Counted from the first letter of the stretch, positions 51,101 to 61,739 are shown. The stretch: 64,000 bases of DNA from Liolophura sinensis (GCF_032854445.1 NC_088301.1:56099187-56163186); one strand, 5' to 3'. Made by a program: numbers and translations. The notes: generated by a model not told the origin, from the sequence alone.

Positions 51101-53914
51101 TTTTTGGGGTTTTTTTTTTTTTTTTTGCCTTTTTTTGCTTTTTTTTTGTCTTCACAATACCAGAAATATGTTGAGTTATATTAATAAAATTGTGATTATA
51201 TCAAAACTGAATGATCTGATTTCTTTAACACCAAACATAATAAATCAAAATTGTAGTTTTCCTCATCAATTATTATGGCTGTATAATAAGCTACTAGTAT
51301 CTCTCTAGCATTACAATATACAGACCAAAAATAATGTGGACCCTTAACCTTGGACAAAGCAAACAGTTGAAACTTTTTAAGTGACCAGAATTCTTTACGA
51401 TTTACCTGTAAAGTGAGATTTTCCACTTTATTTCATGACACCACTGTGCAACAATAGTGTCATACCTGTCCTAGTGAGATAATAAAACTAATGTCTGTTG
51501 ACTGAATAAAACTCTTTTACCTAACATAATTCAGATAAAATCGTTATCTCCTGAATATCTCTTTAGAATGATTACACCAGCCAGTCTGTAGAGATTAATG
51601 AAATCATTTCATGTAGGCACATGTACATGTACCTCAAGAATCTCACTTCATGTTCAATGAATGTCACTCCAAAAGTGACAGAATCTCTAAAGATTTCAAG
51701 ATTTTAAATCATTTTAAACCCTTCATATTTGCCCCTATCTATTATAGTATTATCAAGAATATGGGAAAAGCCTTTCAAATTTATTCTCAATGCATGATGT
51801 TCAGATTGCAAAGCCTACATGGACTTAGGAACAACTTACTAAACACAAACAGCTTCACATATTACAAGACATTCAATTTCCAAACCAAAACTGTCCCAAA
51901 CTGCATATGAACATTGTGACTGGTTTTCACTACAAGATAGGAATAATCTGAATGTACCCCTGTATCAATTGTCTATGACCCTAAACAAATATTGTCAGTA
52001 AAAAATGTGGTGTTATATGGAAAATTCCACAAAACATAGCATGTTGGTTCCCTTCATGGTCATTTACTATTTTCATATGACAATATTGCAGTGGCAAAAG
52101 GACAGGCTTTTAAAAACATTCCTTCTTGTCCCAGAATCTGTATAATTATCATAGATTAAGAACATCCTGTCAAAAGCTAAAATATTACATCCTACTTTTT
52201 TCAGTTTCATGAAGATGTACAAAATTACCAAATTCAATTCATCTTGCACCATGTTCTTTACGAGTTCATATCCTAAGGTGTCTACTAAGTATCTCATTGT
52301 GCAACTGTGATGAATGGCCAAACATTTAATTATAGCAGCATCATCATGGATGTGATTCATCTGGTGTGACATGGTACGAAGTAGCTTCACCACAATATAG
52401 ATGCAACATTGCAACCTACAGGCATGACCGTCACAAATCACAGTTGGCACGGTGGCTGCTAATCATTTTACTTCTCTTTGACAGAATCAAACTACATCGG
52501 GAGTTATTTATACATTGATCATACATTTACATACATTTCAAACATTAACAGTAACAATGTCACTTCAGATTTAAAAAAAATTACCCTTTCAAAGCAAGAC
52601 AAACTGCACAGGTATATTGCTGTACAAATGACTCAGCTTTTAATGAGTGAATCTGCATACATCAATTCATTCTCAGGTGTGGCAGTGCTTTACTGAAAAC
52701 TTTATGAGCAACATGTTATAACACTGTTATATTTGTGTTTGCATAAAAGCAGTGAGCAAATGAATATCAAATGGAGCTCAATTCTCAGACTTTTTGAATA
52801 CATAAAAATACAGCTTTGGATGCAATTTTTGCAGCAAAATAAATCTATGAATTACAAAAATAATACTCTGCAGAATACACTTCTCAACTGACCCACACCT
52901 TTCATCATGCAAAAAAAATAAATTATATCTACACTGACAATCGATACGACAAGTGTTCAAGAATAAAGATTTATTTATTTATTTATTTATTTGATTGGTG
53001 TTTTATGCCGTACTCAAGAATATTTCACTTATACGACAGCGGCCAGCATTATGGTGGGAGGAAACTGGGCAGAGCCCAGGGGAAACCCACGACCATCCGC
53101 AGGTTGCTGACAGACCTTCCCACTTACGGCCGGAGAGGAAGCCAGCATGAGCTGGACTTGAACTCACAGCGACCGCATTGGTGAGAGGCTTCTGGGTCAT
53201 TATGCTGCGCTAGCGCGCTAACCGACTGAGCCACGGAGGCCCCTCAAGAATAAAGACATGACATGAGAATAAACTGGGGAAATGGGGTTTTCCTCATTAT
53301 GACAAAGCAAATAACACAAATGTAAATTCTCTGAAGACATAAAAACACAATATCACAATACCATCAAAAATACATGGACACTGTAAAAAAAAATAATGAA
53401 CACTTGATCAGGCCAACATTACATATATCTGTCGGCTATAATTTCCTTTTAGAACGCAGGCTACCATTAAGAAACAATAACTAGTAAAATTCAATAGTCT
53501 AGTGCAATAGCGTACACTCCATAAAACAAATATTATTTATCCAAATCCCAAACATATACATAAATATATACATGTATACATATATTATTTTGTGAAGACT
53601 TGTTGTTCACTATTTTGATAGTCCAGAAATATACCTGTATGTGACCAGGTGAGATGTAATAGCTTACCTGGTAGGCTGTGCCAGGTGGACCAGGGCTCAC
53701 GTACAGAGGGGGACAGAGGGAAGGGGCTGCCCACATCCAGTGGGGCTGGGGGTGGGTTGTAGCCCTGGTAGTAATAGTACCAAAACAACGGCGGCCAATA
53801 CCTGCCATACAGTAACGAGGGCTCCCTTCCAAAGCTAAGACTGTCCATATAACTGGACTCTGTCAGCATAGACATATTCCCAAGTTTATAGGGACACCTT
53901 TGCAAGTACTCCAT
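35900..53914 (-). CDS. VGLL4: VGLL4-like transcription cofactor (Tgi/SdBP family), five coding exons
   Basis: The predicted 388-residue protein joins 53,914-53,668, 45,190-45,016, 38,395-38,049, 37,483-37,325 and 36,138-35,900. Every intron has GT-AG ends and phases 1, 2, 1, 1 match at each junction; the summed exon length is 1167 nt including TGA. Identity rests on RPSVITCA (residues 224-231), DPAIEEHFRRSLGK (261-274), VSITGSVDDHFAK (306-318) and ALGDTW, which agree with vertebrate VGLL4 as I remember it. VGLL4 and Drosophila Tgi are nuclear cofactors that bind TEAD/Scalloped through Tondu motifs, compete with YAP/Yorkie and so restrain Hippo-pathway target genes. There are three Tondu motifs here: 261-276, 311-330 and 343-361. 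PPAY (188-191) and PLNLS (201-205) are candidate WW and CtBP contacts. The middle of the protein is rich in Ser and Pro and probably disordered. Further upstream or alternative first exons cannot be excluded. Confidence 0.93.
36413..36761 (-). mobile_element. tRNA-derived SINE, family B, in VGLL4 intron 4
   Basis: On the minus strand a tRNA-like head has an A box (TGGCCTAATGG, 36,756-36,746) and a B box (GGGATCAAATCC, 36,714-36,703) about 32 bp apart. A body follows with GACTGGGTGTGGTGTCATG, CTTCAGTGGCGGCAG and GACACAGTAATGTAT, ending near GACATAAAACCTAAAG. Candidate target-site duplications AGATGTTCTGTATG (36,399-36,412) and AGCTGTTCTGCTTG (36,762-36,775) agree at 11 of 14 positions, implying an old insertion. 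No protein is encoded. Confidence 0.75.
37325..37483 (-). CDS. VGLL4: VGLL4 coding exon 4 (residues 257-310), first Tondu motif
   Basis: Acceptor TTTATTTTCAG|TTG and donor ATTACAG|GTGAGC bound 159 nt. It encodes CDPAIEEHFRRSLGKDY, the first Tondu motif, close to human DPVVEEHFRRSLGKNY, then a Ser-rich linker and VSIT before the phase-1 junction. The linker between the first and second Tondu motifs is longer (about 35 residues) than in the human protein as I remember it. Confidence 0.96.
38049..38395 (-). CDS. VGLL4: VGLL4 coding exon 3 (residues 141-257), with PPAY, PLNLS and RPSVITCA
   Basis: Acceptor TTTTCTTCAACAG|GTC and donor TCTG|GTAACT bound 347 nt (1 nt, 115 codons, 1 nt). The product is a Ser/Pro/His-rich linker. 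It includes a PPxY motif (PPAY, 188-191), a PLNLS motif (201-205) and the family signature RPSVITCAPAG (224-234). The last is close to RPSVITCASAG in human VGLL4 and anchors the exon to the family. Confidence 0.92.
41127..41205 (-). mobile_element. Degraded SINE family A fragment
   Basis: AAATTTATTTATAAAGTTGGTGTTTAACACCATACTGAAGAATTCTTCACTTAT resembles the tail-side end of the full SINE (TTTATTTGATTGGTGTTTTA, then CCGTACTCAAGAATATTTCA) with several substitutions. Quoted in two parts: AAATTTATTTATAAAGTTGG and TGTTTAACACCATACTGAAG. Confidence 0.45.
41331..42238. mobile_element. Non-autonomous DNA transposon with terminal inverted repeats (MITE-like)
   Basis: The left end TATACTGTAAATCCCTTTTC (41,331-) and the reverse complement of the right end TATACTGTAAATGCCTTTCT (-42,238) match at 22 of the first 25 bases. 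Looser similarity (GGATTT, ACACATT, CGNGAA) extends the inverted repeat to about 80 bp. The termini sit next to TA on both sides, fitting a TA or TTA/TAA target duplication as in Tc1/mariner or Harbinger relatives. The 908-bp interior has no transposase-like frame, so it would have depended on an enzyme in trans. Confidence 0.78.
45016..45190 (-). CDS. VGLL4: VGLL4 coding exon 2 (residues 83-141)
   Basis: Acceptor TTTGGTGTGTTTCAG|GAG and donor CAAAC|GTGAGT flank 175 nt that keep one open frame (2 nt, 57 codons, 2 nt). It encodes a charged, Lys/Asp-rich segment starting DLAYKRGID and ending KKCAGTQ. Its clear homology to vertebrate VGLL4 is weak, but it lies in the right order and both junction phases fit. 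The Lys/Arg groups could serve in nuclear import; that is inference. Confidence 0.8.
45327..45541 (-). mobile_element. SINE family A copy with internal deletion
   Basis: Both ends are present: TTATTTATTTGATTGGTG at 45,327 and TTATTGAGGCCCCC ending at 45,541. About 55 bp corresponding to TATTTCACTTATACGACAGC through GGGAGGAAACTGGG is missing between GTACTCC and AGACAGAGCCC. The head still resembles the A and B boxes (TCAATTGAGTT and GGACTTGAACCC on the plus strand), with substitutions. No clear target-site duplication. Confidence 0.85.
46793..46835 (-). mobile_element. SINE family A tail fragment
   Basis: CATTTATTTGCTTGATTGATG, then TTAAATGCCATACTCAAAAA, matches about 45 bp of the SINE tail end. 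Nothing of the tRNA-like head remains. Confidence 0.55.
48138..48215. repeat. TA/CATA microsatellite
   Basis: Mixed alternating run of TA, CATA and CACA units (for example CATACATATACATACATG), within VGLL4 intron 1. Confidence 0.85.
51107..51147. repeat. T-rich homopolymer tract
   Basis: Two long T runs and shorter ones separated by GCC and GC, just after GGGG. On the gene strand this is an A-rich tract. No element boundary is evident. Confidence 0.8.
52970..53243 (-). mobile_element. Full-length tRNA-derived SINE, family A, with target-site duplication
   Basis: Read on the minus strand it begins GGGCCTCCGTGGCTCAGTCGG. It has an A box (TGGCTCAGTCGG, 53,233-53,222) and a B box (GAGTTCAAGTCC, 53,165-53,154), then a body including GTGGGTTTCCCCTGGGC and CCACCATAATGCTGG, and ends in AATA-type repeats. 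A perfect 13-bp duplication, TCAAGAATAAAGA, flanks it at 52,957-52,969 and 53,244-53,256, the mark of LINE-assisted retrotransposition. I recognise this body from mollusc genomes. It encodes no protein. The intact duplication indicates a fairly young insertion in VGLL4 intron 1. Confidence 0.93.
53668..53914 (-). CDS. VGLL4: VGLL4 coding exon 1 (start codon, residues 1-83)
   Basis: An ATG at 53,914 follows an in-frame TAG four codons upstream and is the first Met of the frame. The exon ends CTACCAG|GTAAGC, phase 1, and its last G joins the GA of exon 2 to make Gly83. The encoded segment is unlike the N-termini of human VGLL4 isoforms that I recall: it has an aromatic cluster (residues 38-52, RYWPPLFWYYYYQGY) followed by NPPPAP and a Ser/Pro stretch. 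Support is the open frame, the good donor and the phase match; homology support is lacking. An alternative first exon, as in vertebrates, is possible. Confidence 0.7.
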
Positions 53915-54081
53915 GCTAGTAAGCTAGACAAACTCCTGCCATGGCTAGTACTGCACAAGTTTTAGTGGAGGCACATGTAATAGAAAATAGGTGAGAGATC
54001 TCCTCAGTCAGCCAGCCAGCGCACTGATCCCACCACTGTCGGGTGCTGTCAATGTTTGGGAAGCAACAGGCTGACAGAGAG

Positions 54082-54191
54082 CCAATGGTTTGTTAGGCAG
54101 TGAGACAGGCTACTGTTCAACCATCTGGCTGCTGAGTGACCCAATTGGTTGGCAAGGCAGGTCTGTAGGCCCTCAGTACTACACTGATTGG
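54082..54191 (-). promoter_or_regulatory. Cluster of CCAAT boxes upstream of VGLL4 exon 1
   Basis: CCAAT motifs occur at 54,082-54,086 (AGCCAATGG, plus strand), 54,141-54,148 (CCAATTGG, both strands) and 54,191-54,187 (AGCCAATCA, minus strand), spaced about 59 and 46 bp. They lie 170-280 bp upstream of the start codon. AGCCAATCA fits the NF-Y consensus. No TATA box is obvious. This is a candidate promoter only. Confidence 0.35.
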
Positions 54192-54199
54192 CTAATAAA

Positions 54200-55270
54200 T
54201 GGGCTTCCAGTAGTACAGAGTGACTACACATTGAGCTGCTGGTGGTTGTTCATCTCTCTCTCCTGTGTACACACTACTGGGTACTGATCTATCACCAGTG
54301 GACCCCTGACCTTAAAACTCACAGACCCAGAACCTGTCTATTTAAACAAGAATAGCACAGGACAAGCGGCTGTGAAATGGATTTATGAATGGGAGAAGAA
54401 GGGGCCTGAGTCTGGAGTAATAGCTGCACAAGAATGCTTGAACTGGGCCATTTGAAGTTAAATGTTAATGACTTCCACAATGATGGGTGCAAATTTTCAA
54501 GGAGGCTTGGAAGGTTGGGTTGGTCCTGCAGGAGCATATAGGTATAAATGCAGGCAAAGAAAAGCTGTCAGTGGGACGGGCTCTGAGTGGATCAGGTGTT
54601 ATGGTGGTGATACCCTCCTGTTCAGACCCCAGAGGGATTAGTCATCCAGCCTTGGGATATATACACAGACAGTCCTGTAACGGCCAGACTATACCTGTTA
54701 CCTATCTAGCTCTAGCTCCCCCACACTAACCTTGCCCTTTTCCAGCCCTTCACGACATGCCCACGTGTTCTAACACCACAATTTTACATGTCTGTAGACA
54801 CTTAATAATCGTACTGCTAAAATGCACCTCATGATTTCTTTTATAAAGTATAAGAAAGTTTCACAATGATCACAAAATTTCAAACATAATGCACAATCAT
54901 ACCAGATATTAGGGTGAAAAACTGCGCACAAAACTGCACTGGTATTTTGTTACTAGTTGATAAAATCTCAATCTGCAACAGAAACTCAGTCCTCAGGGCT
55001 TGTACTGCATGAGTGACCGTTGCTCCTTCATCAAACAATCTTGAGCAAAATTGAAGGATAAAGGTGAGTTTGAAGGATAAAAGTGAGTTTGGGGTGAATA
55101 ACTGGATTCACTTTAGAGGAAGAAAATTGAGAAAATTACTGAAGAACAAACACAGAATGAATAGTTATGGCTTATCATTTCGGCCATATCTTGACGAAAG
55201 AGCGAAGAAGCAGGATAACATTTATCAGATACTGATCATGGAATAATAATACTGGTGTAGGATGTAATAT
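54200..55270. other. Upstream flank of VGLL4, no gene seen
   Basis: GC content is somewhat higher between 54,000 and 54,760 than in surrounding DNA, which would suit a promoter or an untranslated first exon, but no splice donor with supporting context was identified. A small direct duplication (TTGAAGGATAAAGGTGAG and TTGAAGGATAAAAGTGAG) lies at about 55,050-55,090. Confidence 0.4.
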
Positions 55271-56304
55271 GAGGAAGAGAGGTCAGGGTCAATAAAATGA
55301 GGGATAAGATAATTTTAACTCAAGGAGGGCGGAGACAGGTGTGAGGTAAGATAATTCATGGAATAGGCTGGGCATAGGCGTGGGGCAAGATAATTCATGG
55401 AGGAGGCTAAGGATTGGCGTGAACCAAGATAATTCATGGAGGAGGCTGGGGAAAGGTGTGGGGCAAGATAATTCATGGAGCAAGTGGAGATAGGTGTGGG
55501 GCAAGATACTTCATGGAGGAGACTGAGGATAGGTGTGGGATGGAGGAAGTGGAGAAAGGTGTGGGGCAAGATACTTAATGGAGGAGACTGAGGATAGGTG
55601 TGGGATGGCGGAAGTGGAGAAAGGTGTGGGGCAAGATACTTCATGAAGGAGACTGAGAATAGGTGTGGGATGGAGGAAGTGGAGAAAGGTGTGGGGCAAG
55701 ATAATTCATGGAAGAGACTGAGGATAGGTGTGGAATGGAGGAAGTGGAGAAAGGTGTGGGGCAAGATAATTCATGCAGCAAGTGGAGAAAGGTGTGGGGC
55801 AAGATACTTCATGGAGGAGGCTGGGGATAGGTGTGGGATGGAGGAAGTGGAGAAAGGTGCGAGGGAAAATAATTCATGGAAGATTAAGATAGAGGTGTGG
55901 CGCAAGATAAGTCACAGTGGAGGCTGAAGATAGGCTTGAGATAAGATAATTCACAGAAAATGGGGATAGGTGTGGGATAAGATAATTCATGGAAGAAGAA
56001 GATAGATGTGGGGCAAGATAATTCATGGAAGATGATGATAGTTGTGGGTAAGATATTTCAAGGAGGAGAGTAAAGATAAGAGAGGAACAAGATAATTCAT
56101 GGAGGAGGGTGAAGATAGGTTTGGGACAAGATCATTTATGGAGGAAGCTGAGGATAGGTGTGGGACAAGATAATTCAAAGAAAATGAGGATATGTGTGGT
56201 ATAACCCATGGAGGAAGAATAGGATAGGAGTTGAATATGACAATTCATGGAGGAAGGTGAAGACAGGTGTGGGGCAAGATACATGTAAGTCATGGAGGAG
56301 TGAA
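55271..56304. repeat. Purine-rich minisatellite (about 39- and 65-bp units)
   Basis: Units built from GATAGGTGTGGGGCAAGATA, ATTCATGGAGGAGGCTGAG and GGAAGTGGAGAAAGGTGTGG. The simple unit is about 39 bp and a composite unit about 65 bp (clear between 55,520 and 55,830). Units degrade towards 56,304. The plus strand is almost all purine over long stretches. Ser/Pro/Leu-rich minus-strand frames of up to 149 codons result from the repeat. Confidence 0.9.
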
Positions 56305-56519
56305 AATTTTTGTGTGGACTGGATATCATATTTGACCTAAAAGTGTAGTTTGAGAGACAAACAAAGGTCACAAAGTGTTTCTTCTAGTGCCAAAAGTTAC
56401 ATTCTTTCCAATAAAATGTAATCATACTTTCCACACAAACCTAGAAAAACTTCAATAGAAAAGATTAACAGAACTCTCACAGTCAAAATTGTAGGTCCAA
56501 TACAATTCTTCATTGAGAC

Positions 56520-56562
56520 AAGTGAAAATAGGTGTGGGATAAGATAATTCTTGGAGCAGGGC
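56520..56562. repeat. Isolated outlying unit of the purine-rich minisatellite
   Basis: AAGTGAAAATAGGTGTGGGA followed by TAAGATAATTCTTGGAGCAGG is one minisatellite unit, separated from the main block by about 215 bp of non-repeat sequence. The array either extended this far once or was interrupted by an insertion. Confidence 0.7.
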
Positions 56563-58073
56563 CTCCTGTGTTCTGTTACACACATCAACATGGGTCCTTA
56601 TCACAAACACACAGAACATGTGAGTGGTCAGAGAGAAGCCTCATCGCATCATTACAATGTAGGTTTGGCTGTTTTACCAGTCACTGGAAACAATTATGCT
56701 GTCATTGACAAGTCAGCCGACACTTCATCCCAGCAGGTTTGCCCCTCTCTCGGCCTGCCGGAAATTTCTCAGTTTGTTCATGTTTGTACAATTATTGTCA
56801 CATGTATAACAATAAAGTTTAACATAAACAAATTCATAGGCTCTTGCATGTATTTGGGATTGAGAATTTTTCTTCCTCCTAGCCATTTATGCCTCCTTTA
56901 TTTTTTTTAGGCTGCAGAAAAAACTTCTGTTATTTAGTGTAAGCTAAGAACAGACTACCCCGACTAAGGTAGACAAGCATTTAGCATGTGTGAGCCATAG
57001 ACAACTTCTCAGCAAGGGGTCTGCGTGCATTACAGTTTAACATGGCATTGACACATCTTAACAAGCACACTGTGGTCAAACTGCCACCATTATGACACAT
57101 GGCAAAATAAGCATGGTAATATGAAAATATTTCCACACAAATGTTTACACAATATTTTCAGCCAAAATTAAGAAAAATAGTGCTGAAAATTCCTGCAGCG
57201 GAGCACAGAGAGGCTATGTGTACTCGAGACATTTGGCATCCATATGATAGTATTCTTGTGGCAAAGTGTCAATCTCATCGCATTCCACGTGGCCCAGGGC
57301 TCAGTATACGTCAAATGAAGCACAAATAGATAAAATAAAATCTATGTATTTTTCAGGTGATGAGGAATGTTTACTTTTTAACAAAAAGAAGTACATTATT
57401 TTGTTAAGTTTCTATAGGATTATGACTAAGGGGAAAGATTTCATCCAAAAATACTACAGTTAGATAACGCCAGGTGAAAAATTTATCTTTAACATTTTAA
57501 ATTTACATAATCCCTTTGATGTTTGCTTTTTTATGTCAAAAGTTCCTTTCATCATTTTGATTTTAAATGTGTGTTTAATAATAACAATAATTTTCCTTGA
57601 ACACTTTAAGGTTCCAAATGTATTCCAGATTCACAGGAAGTCAATGAATACACAGAGGGGGTCATTAGAAGGTGGCTGCGAGATACTTTTGTAAACAATT
57701 TAGCGTACTCTGACCATAGCTCCTATTTCAAATCATTTAATTCTCTGTTTGGTATATGTAGCCTTCTACTTTTCCAGAGCAGCCTTCTGCTCAAAAGGAA
57801 AATGAAAGCCCTGCACACATGTATATGTAGGCTTTGCTTTTATTATGGAACAGCAAAAGGAAACAAGTTTTCTTTGACAGTCCATGTTAAAAATTTACAG
57901 CAAACATATTTAAATCTCACTTCTACATAGATATATGAAATTCAACATAATGTACATGTATATACGTGTACCTCCTAAACCAATGTTGTAACATCATTAA
58001 GTGCAAGTAAAATAGTGTTCAGACACAGTATGCATTGCATGTATACAGCCTGTTAAGCCTTCAAAAAGTACAC

Positions 58074-58278
58074 TGCGGATGCTGGCAGTTCAAGCCCAGC
58101 TTATGTTGGCTTCCTCTCCGGCCGTGCGTGGGAAGGTCTTCCAACAACCTGCAGATGGTCGTGGGTTTCCCCTGGGCTCTGCCCGGTTTCCTCCCACCAT
58201 AATGCTGGCCGTCGTCATATAAGTGAAATATTCTTGGGTACGGTGTAAAACACCAATCAAATAAATAAATAAATAAAA
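58074..58278 (+). mobile_element. 5'-truncated SINE family A copy with target-site duplication
   Basis: It begins within the tRNA-like head (TGCGGATGCTGGCAGTTCAA, including the B box GCAGTTCAAGCCC), keeps the entire body (GTGGGTTTCCCCTGGGCTC, CACCATAATGCTGGCC) and ends in AATA repeats. The 12-bp duplication CAAAAAGTACAC at 58,062-58,073 and 58,279-58,290 flanks it exactly. Loss of the A box at the 5' side is consistent with incomplete reverse transcription. Confidence 0.92.
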
Positions 58279-61200
58279 CAAAAAGTACACACTGATACAT
58301 GAATCATATGAAGGTAAAACTATGAAATTTGTCCCTCCTTCAGCTACATGTAACACTTTGCCTACCAGCACTGAGGCATGTCTTTAAATTCATGAATGAT
58401 TTAACTTAAGAGCAGTTCCATTTTAAACACTTGAATGATTGTGTGGGAAATACTGTCTCGGCTGAGAGCAACAACTGAAGATCTCAAAAGATATGCACCT
58501 TTACTTATACATAGCAGGCCGCTGCAAGAAAAACAAGATATTATGTATTAGGATGTGTACTGCTGTATGAGCATCCTCATACTTCTAAATTGTTTCACAT
58601 AAATGTTTAATATATTTACATGTAGTTGGATATATAGAAAGTCTTGTTTTAATTTGACTGCAAACCTCAGGATACTTTCCAAAGTTACTGATAGACAACA
58701 ATAGACAACACGCACTTCACAAATTTTCTGGAAATTAATCTCAGTCAGTTATGTTGGTATTAGATCTTTAAATCAGTCATCAAAAATAGATGGGCTTTTA
58801 CATCAATGTTTCACTGAGCAACAAGGCATATATCCATGCCAAGGATCCTGTTCAATGAAATTTACAGGCAAGGCATACACATTCATGTACAGAAAATAGT
58901 GAATGCCATCATTTTATCTTTCTTGTAGAATGTTATGTGCATTACAATCAACTTATTTTAACATCAAGAGAAAAAAAAAGGTGTGTATACATAGAATAAA
59001 TAATATGCACTTGGCATGTATAAGCTATCTGATGTTACGTCCAAATAAAGCAGTGATATATGCACCTAGTCTTCCAAATGTATAACTAATACAAGTTATA
59101 CTAAACACGTGTCAGGGTACTTATAAATGAAGACAATGTTCATGAACACCCTTATTTCTGCAAATATGCTTACTTCATTCATCGCACGACTGGATTATAA
59201 CCTTCAAGCTTAAATCGATACATACATGATAAATGCACAAGAAATTTTCTCTCCCTCTTTCATTCATTTGTCTGTATAGTCAAAGCTCTAAGCTTAATTC
59301 GATACGTTCCACTTCAAAGACTTAACATAAACATTTGCAGAGAATTCTATTCATGTTTTTTACAGCCCAGTACCTACAGTATATGATGCAGGCTGCGTGA
59401 GTACATTCTCTGGTGTACAGACCTGGTTAGATTTAGTCAAGCGTTAACTATGTTGGTGGTCTCTTCATTGAGCAAAACTTCCCCAAGTTCACAACCACTC
59501 ACAGTTAGAACGTGTGGGCTCGAAAAACTAGAAACAAACAATACTGTTTACCATAAGCATCAACTGCATACAGAAATAAATGTGTACAAATAAAGACAAT
59601 TATTGAAGACCTTATTAAAGTCTTACTGCCTATCAACTAGCACTACTGGCAGCTTGTATAATGAAAAAATATAACAAATACAGTTACATGTACATTGTTG
59701 AAAATGCCAAGGGCAGAATAATACCATATGTTATTATCCCACAGAAAACAACAATGCACACATAATTCATCATGGAGTTGAGTATTACTGTATATGCAGT
59801 CTGATATTCAACAGTGTTAGATATAAACATGGTGCACTTCTTGTCTTTTTGTCCCAATTATGCTTCAACCCTGATGTGACATATAAATGTACATGCATAC
59901 TGATTATGCATTTTTTCTTAAAAAAATATATTAAAAAATGGAAATGTTTAAATATATAATGAAAATGGAAATGTTTAAATATATATAATAAAAATAATTA
60001 TTACTACAAGACACATTAAAAGTACTTGCAGACTGTATTGTATTCATACAGCACCATAAACTGTAACAGTTTGATACCTTTACTTGATACATGTACATGT
60101 AGGGCTTCAATATGTAGCAATTTTAAATACTTGTATACATTGTTGGCAAAAAATCCAACACACTTCAACACAAAGTGTTCAATTAATTTTATTTTACCAT
60201 ATTGTACAAGGACATACACATGTGCACATGTATATTTGGATATAAATGGCAGATAAAATTTTATCAGGTAATAAAAACTGTCAGAAGAAAAACGGGTTAT
60301 TATATTACCCTTAAGATGGTTGCATATCAGCTGAGTAGAGTGAACATCACCTAGTGTTACATTCCCAATATCCTTTAAGTCCGCATATTTTAAGTGATTT
60401 ATAAAAACATTTATGCGCAGAAAACCACAAATGATTCATGAATCACTTAATCTTGCAACTTTATTAGGCTTCTAAATGAACAGTTAAAACGGTTGGTGCA
60501 GAAAATAGGAAATTAAAGATCTTTAATCTTTTTCTATGTGTCAAAGCAGTTACATACATGTATCTCTATTGTTAATTCCCAAATCTAACCCTATAGAGGA
60601 AGTCCTTTGAAGTCGAGTCATAATCTTCCTTATATATGTATTTACATGGCTGCTCTTGATCACAGAACACATGTATGTTGATTTATTTCACTAAATCTTC
60701 CAGGCTCAATAGGCCTGCATGACTATTTCAGAATTCAGATGCACTAAAATGTCAGTTTGTAAATAACACACAGACAACTCCATTTTTTTTTTTTTTTCAA
60801 AGCCAAAACTATGCTGACAATTTCCAGAGCATTGAATCACCTCTTTACTTAGCAGGACATAACCGCAATTCTCATCTTTTCTCAGGTTCCTTAAAAAACA
60901 TATCTGCCACAAACCTGAATGAGAAGGAATTAGTGCAGCTTTCGCCCCATTCACATTTCTGCTGTGTCAAGACTCCCTCTGACCTGCCTGGGTCGAGCCA
61001 TCCAAACAACAGGCTATTGTGGCTAAAATTATTTAACACATTGATGAGTCTAATTTATTTGTCTTTGTCAATGTTTGTCTTCGTGAGATTGTACACAATG
61101 GACAGGTTATCCCTTTTCACATCCCTCGCAAATTAGTTAGCTTACATTTCCTGGGCCACTGACAAATCCAGGGGAGTCAATAATACTTCTAAACAAATAT

Positions 61201-61739
61201 ATGTGTACATCCAACATGTAGAAACAATTCTCTGCCAACACTGCACATTTTTGATCTTTTAATTTAATTCTTTCTTACTTTTTTTTCCCAAATCTTTTTA
61301 CTCCCTGTTTGGCTAGGTTGTGGTAAAGAGAGGATAAGGTTATAATTTAGGGGTGTTTCACAGGTCAGTGAACGGTCCACAGGTGAGTGTTAGGTTGATT
61401 CACCCAACTTATCGAATATCCATATACATGTACTATTTTATATATCTAAAACATTTTGAACCACGTTGTTATGGAGGAATAACCCAATGCAAGAAATTAT
61501 TTTTGTAATATTACATATAAAGCATCCAGACATTCTTCATAAAACTTGAAGAGTTCTTCCCCTGGATAAATCTACTAAGTAAAATTTCCAGAAGAGTATT
61601 CTCCCCTGCCTTAAAGACAAACATATGTAGGGAATAGTAGAATGCCACATACATTATATCTATATGTACTCATAAACTACAGTGCATTTTAATATAAACA
61701 GTTATTACAGAACACAAAACTGGCTGCCCACAGATAAAT

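Larger units (their letters stand above)
45191..53667 (-). other. VGLL4: VGLL4 intron 1
   Basis: 8477 bp, phase 1. It holds a nearly complete SINE (52,970-53,243), an internally deleted SINE (45,327-45,541), a SINE fragment near 46,793-46,835, a TA/CATA microsatellite (48,138-48,215) and a T-rich tract (about 51,107-51,147). The longest frame, 125 codons at 52,073-52,450 on the minus strand, has no recognised motif, and a frame of this size is expected by chance in DNA of this composition. Confidence 0.75.

Noticed and set aside
52073-52450. 125-codon minus-strand frame in VGLL4 intron 1, helical in appearance
   Set aside because: A frame of this length is expected by chance in about 40 kb of AT-rich DNA; no recognised motif and no supported splice junctions that would place it in VGLL4.
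53003-53200. 65-codon frame with Trp, Cys and Ser-His residues
   Set aside because: It is the SINE body translated; SINEs encode no protein.
53144-53243. A functional tRNA gene
   Set aside because: The A and B boxes belong to a SINE head; the cloverleaf is not closed and a SINE body follows.
55315-55764. 149-codon Ser/Pro/Leu-rich minus-strand frame
   Set aside because: Translation of the purine-rich minisatellite.
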